Source of the DNA: Gemmatimonadota bacterium
GTDB taxonomy: Bacteria > Gemmatimonadota > Gemmatimonadetes > Palauibacterales > Palauibacteraceae
DNA length: 5,036 nucleotides
Direction of reading: 5' to 3'
NCBI GenBank assembly: GCA_030601615.1
Contig: JAUVTH010000129.1
Coordinates: forward strand, 1-5,036
A program made the position numbers and the translations under genes. Of the stretch, positions 1 through 5,036 are shown one piece after another. The notes under the pieces were generated by a model that worked only from the letters and a program-made list of their open reading frames with translations, made no database searches and was not told the DNA's origin. Position 1 is the first letter of the stretch, and every line of letters starts with the position of its first letter.

Positions 1-210
1 GTGCTCGAGGCAGCTGACGTGTCACTTTACGATGTAGTAAAGTGCACAGTATTCCTGGATAATATGGATGACTATTGGTCGATGAACGACGTCTACGCCA
101 CGTTCTGGGACGGCCCTCCGCCGGCTCGTTCGGCAGTCGGAGTCGATGGCCTGGCTCTCGGGGCACTACTCGAGATCGAGTGCATCGCGAAGGATCCTGC
201 GGCACAATAG
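1..210 (+). CDS. RidA (YjgF/YER057c/UK114) family enamine/imine deaminase, 5'-truncated by the window edge
   Basis: Sixty-nine C-terminal residues are visible, out of the roughly 125-130 usual for the family. The left edge cuts the gene, and the GTG at base 1 is an internal Val, not a start. The reading 'LEAADVSLYDVVKCTVFLDNM' followed by 'MNDVYATFW' and 'PARSAV' matches the RidA core. Arg43 (visible numbering) in PARS and Glu58 in LLEIE are 15 residues apart, the same spacing as E. coli RidA Arg105 and Glu120, which bind the carboxylate and the catalytic water. Active RidA proteins are cytosolic trimers that hydrolyse reactive 2-aminoacrylate and other enamine/imine intermediates released by PLP enzymes, giving keto acids and ammonia. 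Having both key residues favours a true deaminase over the inactive Rid subgroups, though the subgroup cannot be fixed without the N-terminus. The gene converges on the minus-strand operon, so it is not part of it. Confidence 0.9.
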   Translation: MLEAADVSLYDVVKCTVFLDNMDDYWSMNDVYATFWDGPPPARSAVGVDGLALGALLEIECIAKDPAAQ

Positions 211-230
211 CGCCGGCCTGGTAGACGTGA

Positions 231-250
231 CCGGGCCGCGGCGGGCCCGG
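231..250. terminator. GC-rich hairpin between convergent genes, possible bidirectional terminator
   Basis: Between the RidA stop (TAG, 208-210) and the stop of the minus-strand operon (264-266) there is a perfect 7-bp inverted repeat. CCGGGCC (231-237) pairs with GGCCCGG (244-250) around a 6-nt loop. A competing stem, CGGCCTGG (214-221) with CCGGGCCG (231-238), including one G-T wobble, can also form. Flanking GTAG (221-224) and CTAC (254-257) could extend the first stem across internal loops. Neither strand shows a T tract after the stem, so it is not a classical intrinsic terminator. Its place between two converging stops is the main support. Confidence 0.4.
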
Positions 251-263
251 CCACTACGTCCGG

Positions 264-1577
264 TCAGTCTCCGAAACCTGCCAGCACATCAGACAGGGTG
301 GGGCGTCCAATCTCCTGCAACTCGTAGCGTACGCGGACCGACGGCTTGTCGATCTCGATCAGTCGCCGGAGGTCGATCGGTGTGCCGATGACGACCAGAT
401 CCGCCGGCGTGGCGGCGATCGTCTGCTGCAGCTCGGCCGTTTGCTCGGCCCCGTATCCCATCGCGGGCAGGACAGGGCCAGTGTTCGGATACTTCTCGAA
501 CGTGCGGGCGATCGAACCCACGGCCCAGGGACGCGGGTCGATGATCTCGGCCGCCCCGTAGCGCAGGGCTGCGACCCAGCCTGCGCCGTAGGCCATCTCG
601 CCGTGCGTGAGCGTGGGGCCGTCCTCGACCACGAGTACCTTCTTGCCTCGGATTTCGTCTTCGCCTTCGACGAACAGCGGGCTCGCCGCCTCGATCACGA
701 GAGCGTCGGGGTTCAGCTCGTGGGCCACGGCCCGCGCTGTCTGCACCTGCTCCAGGCTGGCCGTGCCCACCTTGTTGATCACGATCACATCGGCCATCCG
801 TACGTTTGCCTCGCCGGGGTGATACCGGGCGGAGTGATCCGGCCGATGGGAGTCGACGACCGTGATGTAAAGGTCAGCCTCGTAGAACGAGAGATCGTTG
901 TTGCCCCCGTCCCAGATCACCACGTCCGCTTCCTGCTCCGCCTGCCGCAGGATCGCCTCATAATCCACGCCCGCGTAGACGACCCGGCCCGCAGCGATGT
1001 GGGGCTCATACTCCTCGCGCTCCTCGATCGTCACCTCGTGTTTTTCGAGGTCGTCGTAGGTCTCGAAGCGCTGCACGGCCTGCGCGGCGAGGTCTCCGTA
1101 CGGCATCGGATGGCGGATGACGACCACCTTCTTGCCCTGGGCCGTCAGGATCTCTGCGACGCGCCGGCTCGTCTGGCTCTTGCCCGAGCCGGTGCGGGCT
1201 GCGCAGACGGCAATGAGCGGCTTGACGGACTTGACCATTGTGTGCTTGCTGCCGAGTAGCAGGTAATCGGCGCCCGCCGCGATCGCGCGCGAGCCGAGGT
1301 GCATGACTTGCTCGTGCGACACGTCGCTGTAACTGAACACGACGACGTCCACGTTCAGGTCGCGGACAAGGCGCTCGAAGTCCTCCTCAGCCTCGATCGG
1401 GATTCCGTCGGGATACCGCGGACCGGACAGCTCGGCTGGATACGTGCGGCCATCGATGTCGGGGATCTGTGCAGCGGTGAAGGCGACGACGTCGAAGTCG
1501 GGGTTGTCACGGAAGTACGTGTTGAAATTATGAAAGTCCCGACCGGCCGCGCCGAGAATGAGTGCGCGCTGCGCCAT
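264..1577 (-). CDS. Cyclic 2,3-diphosphoglycerate synthetase-like P-loop protein (COG2403-type 'predicted GTPase')
   Basis: A complete 437-residue protein, close to the length of the archaeal cyclic 2,3-diphosphoglycerate (cDPG) synthetases (about 460). The N-terminal part (about 1-115) is a Rossmann-like domain opening 'RALILGAAGRDFHNFNTYFR', typical of this family. A P-loop, ARTGSGKS, lies at 127-134, a Walker-B-like 'ADVVIWDGGNND' at 217-228, a conserved 'DSHRPDHSARYHPGE' stretch at about 242-256, and 'VINKVG' at 266-271, which gave the old 'GTPase' label. In Methanothermus fervidus the family makes cDPG from 2,3-diphosphoglycerate with ATP. Bacterial homologues are widespread but their product is mostly untested, so the substrate here is inferred. 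ATG at 1577 is chosen because GGAGGA lies just upstream and the gene starts 18 bp after the GNAT-cNMP stop. It is the last gene of the operon. No transmembrane segment is apparent, so the protein is probably cytosolic. Confidence 0.82.
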   Translation of the reverse strand: MAQRALILGAAGRDFHNFNTYFRDNPDFDVVAFTAAQIPDIDGRTYPAELSGPRYPDGIPIEAEEDFERLVRDLNVDVVVFSYSDVSHEQVMHLGSRAIAAGADYLLLGSKHTMVKSVKPLIAVCAARTGSGKSQTSRRVAEILTAQGKKVVVIRHPMPYGDLAAQAVQRFETYDDLEKHEVTIEEREEYEPHIAAGRVVYAGVDYEAILRQAEQEADVVIWDGGNNDLSFYEADLYITVVDSHRPDHSARYHPGEANVRMADVIVINKVGTASLEQVQTARAVAHELNPDALVIEAASPLFVEGEDEIRGKKVLVVEDGPTLTHGEMAYGAGWVAALRYGAAEIIDPRPWAVGSIARTFEKYPNTGPVLPAMGYGAEQTAELQQTIAATPADLVVIGTPIDLRRLIEIDKPSVRVRYELQEIGRPTLSDVLAGFGD

Positions 1578-1581
1578 GCGT

Positions 1582-1587
1582 TCCTCC
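1582..1587 (-). promoter_or_regulatory. Ribosome binding site of the cDPG synthetase-like gene
   Basis: On the minus strand GGAGGA is followed by a short spacer and ATG (1577-1575). It sits inside the 18-bp gap after the upstream stop codon. It is the clearest Shine-Dalgarno in the window and fixes the start of the 437-residue protein. It also suggests that this gene is translated independently, at a good rate, from the shared transcript. Confidence 0.8.
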
Positions 1588-1595
1588 TGCGAGAG

Positions 1596-3194
1596 TCATT
1601 CGTCCAGGATGTCGAGATCCGCTCGGCGCAGTTTTTCGCCGAGTCCTCGAGCAAGATTCCGATACAGTACGACGCCTATGCCGGGCCGCAAGCGGACGAC
1701 GCTCTGCAGGTCCTTCTTGGTCAGAACACCGGCTTCCACCGGAGTGATGGCCCGGGCGGTGGCGGAGTGCTCCCCGCCCGTCAGGACGGCGACCTCACCC
1801 AGGCACTCGCCCGCATGGACCGTGCCTATTCGTCCTTCTCTTCCCTCGACGAAAACGGCGACTTCGCCATCGAGAATCAGATACATTTCCGTGCACGGCT
1901 CGCCCGCGCGGAATATGTCCTGTCCTGTATCGAAGGTCGTGTGCGTGCACACGCTGGCGAGGCGCTCGAGCTGCTCTTCCTCGAGTCCCGAGAACAGCCC
2001 GACGCGGTCCACGACCTCGCCCAGGCGCGGCAAGACCTCCCGCCGCCGGAACGAGGCCAGAACCAGGTCCGCGAGGTCGCTTACCGGCGGGATGAGCATC
2101 ACCTGGCCGATGTCCAGCGGAATGAGGAGCTTCGAAAACTTCACGAGGTCGAGCCGCTCGACGTCGTGGAAGGCGAGGGCCGGCGTATATGCAGTGGGAA
2201 CGTACCCGAGCTGGAGCACGGTGCGCTGCATACGGGGCGCGTGGGCACTGACATCGAGTTCCATGTACGCGATGTCCCATTCCTCCTGGCAGCGCTCCTC
2301 GAGCTCCGTGAGCAGGAAGCGGATTACGTCGTCGCGAAGAGAAATCAGCTCGAACACACGAACGACCCTGTCCAGCCGCTCCAGCGTGAAGCCCACGGCG
2401 CCGACGATGTGACCCCCTTCACGTGCCACCAGGTACTTCGACTTGTGCGAGATCAGCTTGAAGTAGCCGTACTGGAGGCGCATCGGGCCGAAGATCTCAC
2501 GGTTCCGTACGCGGCCTCGCTCGATACGCATGAGGCGCGAGTATCCCTCGGTCGTGAGCTCGCTGATCGTGAAGCCGTGTCCGAAGGGGTAGGGTACGGA
2601 CTCCTCGTCCACAATCACGTCCACCGCGACGCGACACGCCTCGAGAGCGGTGCCCGCGAGCTGATAGATCTCCGGGACGATGCGCGGGTTGTTTCGACGC
2701 AGCTCGCGACCCCGGCCGAACAGCTGTACCAGCACTCCCATGTTCTCGCGCGTCGAGCCGAACATGTACTTCAGTGGAAGGAAGCCGACCGGCGCGAATC
2801 CCTGCTTCAGCGCGATCGCCTGGGTGAACGGATGCGTCACCCGGGCCTCGATGACGCCCACGTGCAGCCTGTCCTTGACGGAGGTCAGGCGTTGCTCGAG
2901 AAGCTGTGTCCCGATTCCGCGCCGGCGGTAGTCCGGATGCACGGCGAGCCGGCCGAACTCTCCAACCAGGTCCGTGTAGGCGCCCACCTCGAGAATGACC
3001 GACGCCGTACCCACGATACGGTGTTCGTCCACGTCCTCCGCGACGAGCATCAACGTCTCGTCGGAGAAGATCAGCTTCTTGATCTCAAATTCTTCGTAGT
3101 ACTGCGGGTAGGCGTAGTCCTCGCCGTAAGTGGCCAGGTAGATGTCGATGATCCCGCTGGTATCGGTATCACGCGCCTCGCGAATGGTGATCAA
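1596..3194 (-). CDS. GNAT acetyltransferase fused to a second GNAT-like domain and a C-terminal cyclic-nucleotide-binding domain
   Basis: A 532-residue protein from a TTG start. Domain 1 (about 1-150) is a GNAT acetyltransferase. It has the acetyl-CoA motif 'FGRLAVHPDYRRRGIG' (80-95, RRRGIG as the pyrophosphate loop) and a motif-B-like 'FTQAIALKQGFAPVGF' (123-138). Domain 2 (about 200-350) looks like a degenerate GNAT: 'YLVAREGGHIVGAVGF' (254-269) and 'DVSAHAPRMQRTVLQLGYVPTAY' (314-336) without an RxxGxG loop. A linker leads to a cNMP-binding (CRP/PKA-type) fold (about 390-525), with 'YLILDGEVAVFVEG' and the phosphate-binding cassette 'LGEVAVLTGGEHSATARA' (465-482). Glu467 is kept, but His476 stands where the family has Arg. 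There is no HTH, so it is not a transcription factor. The likely role is ligand-controlled acetylation; the substrate is unknown. The TTG overlaps the upstream TGA as TTGA. An alternative ATG at 3275 would add 27 unGNAT-like residues inside the M20 gene. Confidence 0.85.
   Translation of the reverse strand: MITIREARDTDTSGIIDIYLATYGEDYAYPQYYEEFEIKKLIFSDETLMLVAEDVDEHRIVGTASVILEVGAYTDLVGEFGRLAVHPDYRRRGIGTQLLEQRLTSVKDRLHVGVIEARVTHPFTQAIALKQGFAPVGFLPLKYMFGSTRENMGVLVQLFGRGRELRRNNPRIVPEIYQLAGTALEACRVAVDVIVDEESVPYPFGHGFTISELTTEGYSRLMRIERGRVRNREIFGPMRLQYGYFKLISHKSKYLVAREGGHIVGAVGFTLERLDRVVRVFELISLRDDVIRFLLTELEERCQEEWDIAYMELDVSAHAPRMQRTVLQLGYVPTAYTPALAFHDVERLDLVKFSKLLIPLDIGQVMLIPPVSDLADLVLASFRRREVLPRLGEVVDRVGLFSGLEEEQLERLASVCTHTTFDTGQDIFRAGEPCTEMYLILDGEVAVFVEGREGRIGTVHAGECLGEVAVLTGGEHSATARAITPVEAGVLTKKDLQSVVRLRPGIGVVLYRNLARGLGEKLRRADLDILDE
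3191..3194 (-). promoter_or_regulatory. TTGA stop/start overlap coupling the M20 and GNAT-cNMP genes
   Basis: Read on the minus strand, TTG (3194-3192) starts the GNAT-cNMP protein and TGA (3193-3191) ends the M20 protein. Upstream of the TTG there is only a weak purine-rich GGGAAG, so initiation probably depends on ribosomes finishing the M20 gene. The first residues after the TTG ('ITIREARDTD') are the normal start of a GNAT fold, which supports this site over the ATG at 3275. Confidence 0.65.
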
Positions 3195-4399
3195 CGGACG
3201 CTTCCCGCGTGTGCAGGGTCGCCATTCCCGGTGGCCATCGCTCTGCCGCCCTGGCGGGCGACCTCCGCGAGCCATGCGGCGCCCGAGGCGAGCACGTTCT
3301 CATCGATCTCGAACCGGCTCGAGTGGGCCGGATAGCTGGCCGAGCCCGGCAGGCGCGCACCGAGGCGCACGTAGCAGCCTGGGATCTCCTGCAGGTACCA
3401 GGAAAAGTCCTCACCGCCCATGTTCGCGCTGCGGACCGTGTACCGGACGCGGTCGGGGCCGAGGGCCGATGCCGCGGCCGCCCGGGCCACCGCGACCATC
3501 GGTCCCTGGTTCACGAGCGGGGGAGTGCCCTCTTCTATCTCGAGCTCGACTTGCGCCTCGTGAAGCTGACCGACGGACTCGCAGATGCGTGTGATCGACC
3601 GGCGCAGGTGGCTTCTCACATCGGGTTCCTGAGCCCGGATGGTTCCGGCGAGCTCGGCGGTGCCCGCGATCACGTTCGAGGCGCTGCCCGCGTCGAAGCG
3701 GCCGATGGAGAGAACCGACGGGTGTGTCGGATCGATCTCACGCGAGACAATGGTCTGAACGGCCATGACGATCAGGCTGCCCACGACGACGGCGTCTACC
3801 GTCTCGTGCGGCCGCGCTGCGTGGCCCTGCTGGCCCCGGATCGCGATGCGGAAGGCGTCGGTGGACGCATTCACCGTGCCCTCGACAGCCACGGCCGTGG
3901 CGGTCGGAAAGGGCCGGTCTACGTGCCCGCCGAAGATCGCACCCACTCCGTCGAGCGCTCCCGCTTCCACCATCGCCTTCGCCCCCGAGCCGAGCTCCTC
4001 GGCCGGCTGGAAGATCAGTCGAACGGGCGCCGGAAGCGGCTCATCGCTGCCCGCCAGGATCTCCGCTGCGCCGACCAGTATCGCGGTATGTGCGTCGTGG
4101 CCGCATGCGTGCATCACTCCCGGAACCACGGACGCGAACTCCAGCGCCGTCTCTTCCTGGATGGGCAGGGCGTCGAGGTCGGCCCGCAGGGCAACGGCGG
4201 GGACCCCGGGGGGGCCCTCGATCTCCGCAACAACACCGGTCTCGAGCGATCGGCGATAGGGAAGGTCGAGACGCTCCAGCTCGGAGATCACGCGGGCCGT
4301 GGTGCGATGTTCCTCCCAGCTGAGCTCCGGATGGCGATGCAGGTCGCGCCGCAACGTTACCATTCGCGCGAACAGGGAAGGCTGGATCGATGCAATCAT
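3191..4399 (-). CDS. M20D-family metallo-amidohydrolase (aminoacylase/hippurate hydrolase-like)
   Basis: A complete 402-residue protein, the usual length for M20D. The order of motifs is canonical: 'LRRDLHRHPELSWEE' (16-30), 'RADLDALPIQE' (72-82), 'MHACGHDAHTA' (96-106), 'QPAEE' (131-135), 'GGH' (157-159), the lid/dimerisation segment 'GQQGHAARPHETVDA' (189-203), 'MGGEDFSW' (327-334) and 'AHSSRFEIDE' (358-367). Expected ligands of the two metal ions are Cys99, His101, Glu135 (with catalytic Glu134), His159 and His359, all present. Family members hydrolyse amide bonds of N-acyl amino acids, hippurate, N-acetyl-diaminopimelate or auxin conjugates; the substrate cannot be told from sequence. No signal peptide is seen, so it is likely cytosolic. 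ATG at 4399 follows GGGAGG with a 7-nt spacer. It is the first gene of the operon, and its TGA overlaps the next gene's TTG. 'HSS' replaces the commoner 'HSP/HTP' at the last metal ligand, a mild variation. Confidence 0.9.
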   Translation of the reverse strand: MIASIQPSLFARMVTLRRDLHRHPELSWEEHRTTARVISELERLDLPYRRSLETGVVAEIEGPPGVPAVALRADLDALPIQEETALEFASVVPGVMHACGHDAHTAILVGAAEILAGSDEPLPAPVRLIFQPAEELGSGAKAMVEAGALDGVGAIFGGHVDRPFPTATAVAVEGTVNASTDAFRIAIRGQQGHAARPHETVDAVVVGSLIVMAVQTIVSREIDPTHPSVLSIGRFDAGSASNVIAGTAELAGTIRAQEPDVRSHLRRSITRICESVGQLHEAQVELEIEEGTPPLVNQGPMVAVARAAAASALGPDRVRYTVRSANMGGEDFSWYLQEIPGCYVRLGARLPGSASYPAHSSRFEIDENVLASGAAWLAEVARQGGRAMATGNGDPAHAGSVR

Positions 4400-4406
4400 G
4401 GGAGAA

Positions 4407-4412
4407 CCTCCC
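4407..4412 (-). promoter_or_regulatory. Ribosome binding site of the M20 gene, inside a small hairpin
   Basis: GGGAGG lies 7 nt before the ATG at 4399. The whole stretch GGGAGGTTCTCCC (minus strand, 4412-4400) is a 5-bp inverted repeat, GGGAG/CTCCC, with a GTT loop. The Shine-Dalgarno could therefore be masked in the mRNA. Whether such a short stem matters in vivo is uncertain. Confidence 0.7.
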
Positions 4413-4443
4413 GGCAGCGCGGGGAGCGCCGACCAGGCGCGTA

Positions 4444-4461
4444 CCTCCGCCCGCCCGGAGG
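4444..4461. repeat. 6-bp perfect inverted repeat in the leader of the M20 operon
   Basis: CCTCCG (4444-4449) and CGGAGG (4456-4461) form a perfect inverted repeat around 6 nt. It lies immediately downstream of the candidate -10 box of the operon on the minus strand. The position would suit an operator or a 5'-leader hairpin. In GC-rich DNA such a repeat can also arise by chance. Confidence 0.35.
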
Positions 4462-4462
4462 A

Positions 4463-4471
4463 ATATTAGCA
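4463..4471 (-). promoter_or_regulatory. Candidate extended -10 promoter of the M20 operon
   Basis: The minus strand reads TGCTAATAT (4471-4463), an extended -10 (TGn) followed by TAATAT, which matches TATAAT at 4 of 6 positions. It is the only AT-rich island in the GC-rich 174-bp gap before the M20 gene. No good -35 box stands 16-18 bp upstream, as expected if the TGn element compensates. Transcription would start near 4456, leaving a leader of about 55-60 nt. The rest of the gap (4472-4573) shows no gene or RNA; a weak repeat, AACCT/AGGTT (4562-4574), follows the rhomboid stop without a T tract. Confidence 0.4.
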
Positions 4472-4573
4472 CGAAGGTGTGTGACGCGCTCGGAAAACCA
4501 GACGGCGGCGAGCGCTGGACGCCCGCGTGCGCCATCTCAACAGCGAGCGTGGTTCTTCAGCAACCTGCCAGGT

Positions 4574-5036
4574 TCAGGCCCGGCTGAAGCGATCGAGGAA
4601 AGTCCGTTCCCTCGCCGTCAGGCTGGGCAGCCCCTGGGTTCGGAGCTTCTCCATGATCTCGTCGTAGGCTTCGCGGTTGACCGGGTGCAGGGACTCCCGG
4701 TCGATGGCCTCCCATCGTTGGGCGGCGTCCTTGTCAGGCAGCCACCCGTGTCCGCGCCCGCCGTCCGCCTTACGCTTGAAGCGGGCGGCCGGCGAGTTCT
4801 TCTCGCGCCACTTCATGAACAGCCACGCGCCGAGGAATCCGCCGAGGTGGGCATGGTGGGCGATTCGCTGAGGTGACCCGGCGACCTCGAGCGCTATTCC
4901 CCCAACGGCGATCAGCGTCGCCAGGAGGATCATGGTCTTGATCTTGATCGGAATCGGGATCGGGATGATCAGGATCCGCTCGTCGGGCCAGTAGTGGGCG
5001 AAGGCCAACAGCAAGCCGTACAGGGCCCCGGAGGCT
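4574..5036 (-). CDS. Rhomboid family intramembrane serine protease, C-terminal part (N-terminus beyond the right edge)
   Basis: The frame stays open to the window edge; 153 residues are visible, starting 'ASGALYGLLLAFAHYW'. This is the GxSGALYG motif, so Ser2 (codon 5032-5030) is the catalytic serine and the preceding Gly lies outside. The visible part holds TM4 (about 3-15), a loop 'IPIPIPIK' (24-31), TM5 (about 34-52) and TM6 with 'AHHAHLGGFLGAWLF' (59-73), where His63 of HLGG is the dyad histidine. Both catalytic residues are present, so the protease looks active. A soluble tail of about 80 residues follows: a basic stretch (about 75-95), 'WLPDKDAAQRWEAID', then 'YDEIMEKLRTQGLPSLTARERTFLDRFS'. 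This resembles the tail motif seen on many rhomboids of Bacteroidota- and Gemmatimonadota-like bacteria. Rhomboids cleave single-pass membrane proteins within the bilayer; the substrate is unknown. The gene ends 174 bp before the M20 start, same strand, and probably has its own transcript. Confidence 0.88.
   Translation of the reverse strand, partial: ASGALYGLLLAFAHYWPDERILIIPIPIPIKIKTMILLATLIAVGGIALEVAGSPQRIAHHAHLGGFLGAWLFMKWREKNSPAARFKRKADGGRGHGWLPDKDAAQRWEAIDRESLHPVNREAYDEIMEKLRTQGLPSLTARERTFLDRFSRA

Noticed and set aside
1..210. The GTG at base 1 as a true start of a 69-residue protein
   Set aside because: The RidA fold needs about 55-60 more N-terminal residues, and the first visible codons match the middle of the family. 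The gene is cut by the window edge.
441..1259. A 272-codon plus-strand open frame inside the cDPG synthetase-like gene
   Set aside because: It is a shadow frame of a protein with clear P-loop motifs on the other strand, with no ribosome binding site or family likeness.
1299..3335. A 678-codon plus-strand open frame antisense to the GNAT-cNMP gene and part of the cDPG synthetase-like gene
   Set aside because: Its translation has no recognisable domain and is rich in Arg, Asp, Val and His, as expected from the complement of GC-rich genes. The minus strand carries well-defined families over the same bases.
4041..4535. A 164-codon minus-strand frame that would begin in the gap before the M20 gene
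   Set aside because: It is a frame-shifted reading of the M20 N-terminus, rich in Arg, Gly and Pro. The M20 frame explains these bases fully.
4562..4574. AACCT/AGGTT repeat after the rhomboid stop as a terminator
   Set aside because: The stem is only 5 bp with a 3-nt loop, overlaps the stop codon and has no T tract; too weak to call.
3209..4876. A 555-codon plus-strand open frame antisense to the M20 gene and rhomboid tail
   Set aside because: Low-complexity translation without motifs. It crosses two genes and an intergenic gap that are all explained on the minus strand.
4574..5014. TTG at 5014 as the start of a short membrane protein
   Set aside because: The frame continues upstream through 'ASGALYG', the rhomboid catalytic serine motif, to the window edge, so 5014 is an internal Leu.

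Overview
The window is GC-rich bacterial chromosomal DNA, densely packed with genes. It holds one three-gene operon on the minus strand, flanked by two genes that run off the window edges. No RNA gene, mobile element, CRISPR array or integration scar is visible. The organism cannot be named from the sequence. A rhomboid protease with a cytosolic tail carrying an 'SLT..E..FL..FS' motif, very high GC, and a GNAT/cNMP fusion next to a cyclic 2,3-diphosphoglycerate synthetase-like gene would fit Gemmatimonadota or a similar GC-rich Gram-negative lineage. This is an inference with low to moderate confidence.

Layout, left to right. Positions 1-210 (+) are the C-terminal half of a RidA/YjgF-family imine deaminase whose start lies left of the window. 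Positions 211-263 form a short convergent intergenic gap with a GC-rich hairpin that could end transcription from both sides. Positions 264-4399 (-) hold the operon. Read in its own direction it encodes an M20D metallo-amidohydrolase (4399-3191), a GNAT/GNAT-like/cyclic-nucleotide-binding fusion protein (3194-1596) that begins at a TTG overlapping the previous stop codon, and a P-loop protein of the cyclic 2,3-diphosphoglycerate synthetase/COG2403 type (1577-264). A 174-bp gap (4400-4573) holds a candidate extended -10 promoter, an inverted repeat and the ribosome binding site of the M20 gene. From 4574 to the right edge (-) lies the C-terminal part of a rhomboid intramembrane serine protease, with the catalytic Ser motif just inside the window.

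How the genes may work together. The 4-bp TTGA overlap and the 18-bp spacing argue that the three operon genes are co-translated and act in one process. The product set is an amide-bond hydrolase, a nucleotide-gated (or other ligand-gated) acetyltransferase, and an ATP-dependent enzyme likely to act on a phosphorylated glycerate or a related metabolite. This suggests a regulated small-molecule or protein-acetylation module whose purpose is not obvious. The most notable detail is that the cNMP-binding domain carries His where the family's phosphate-binding Arg is expected. Its ligand may therefore not be ordinary cAMP.
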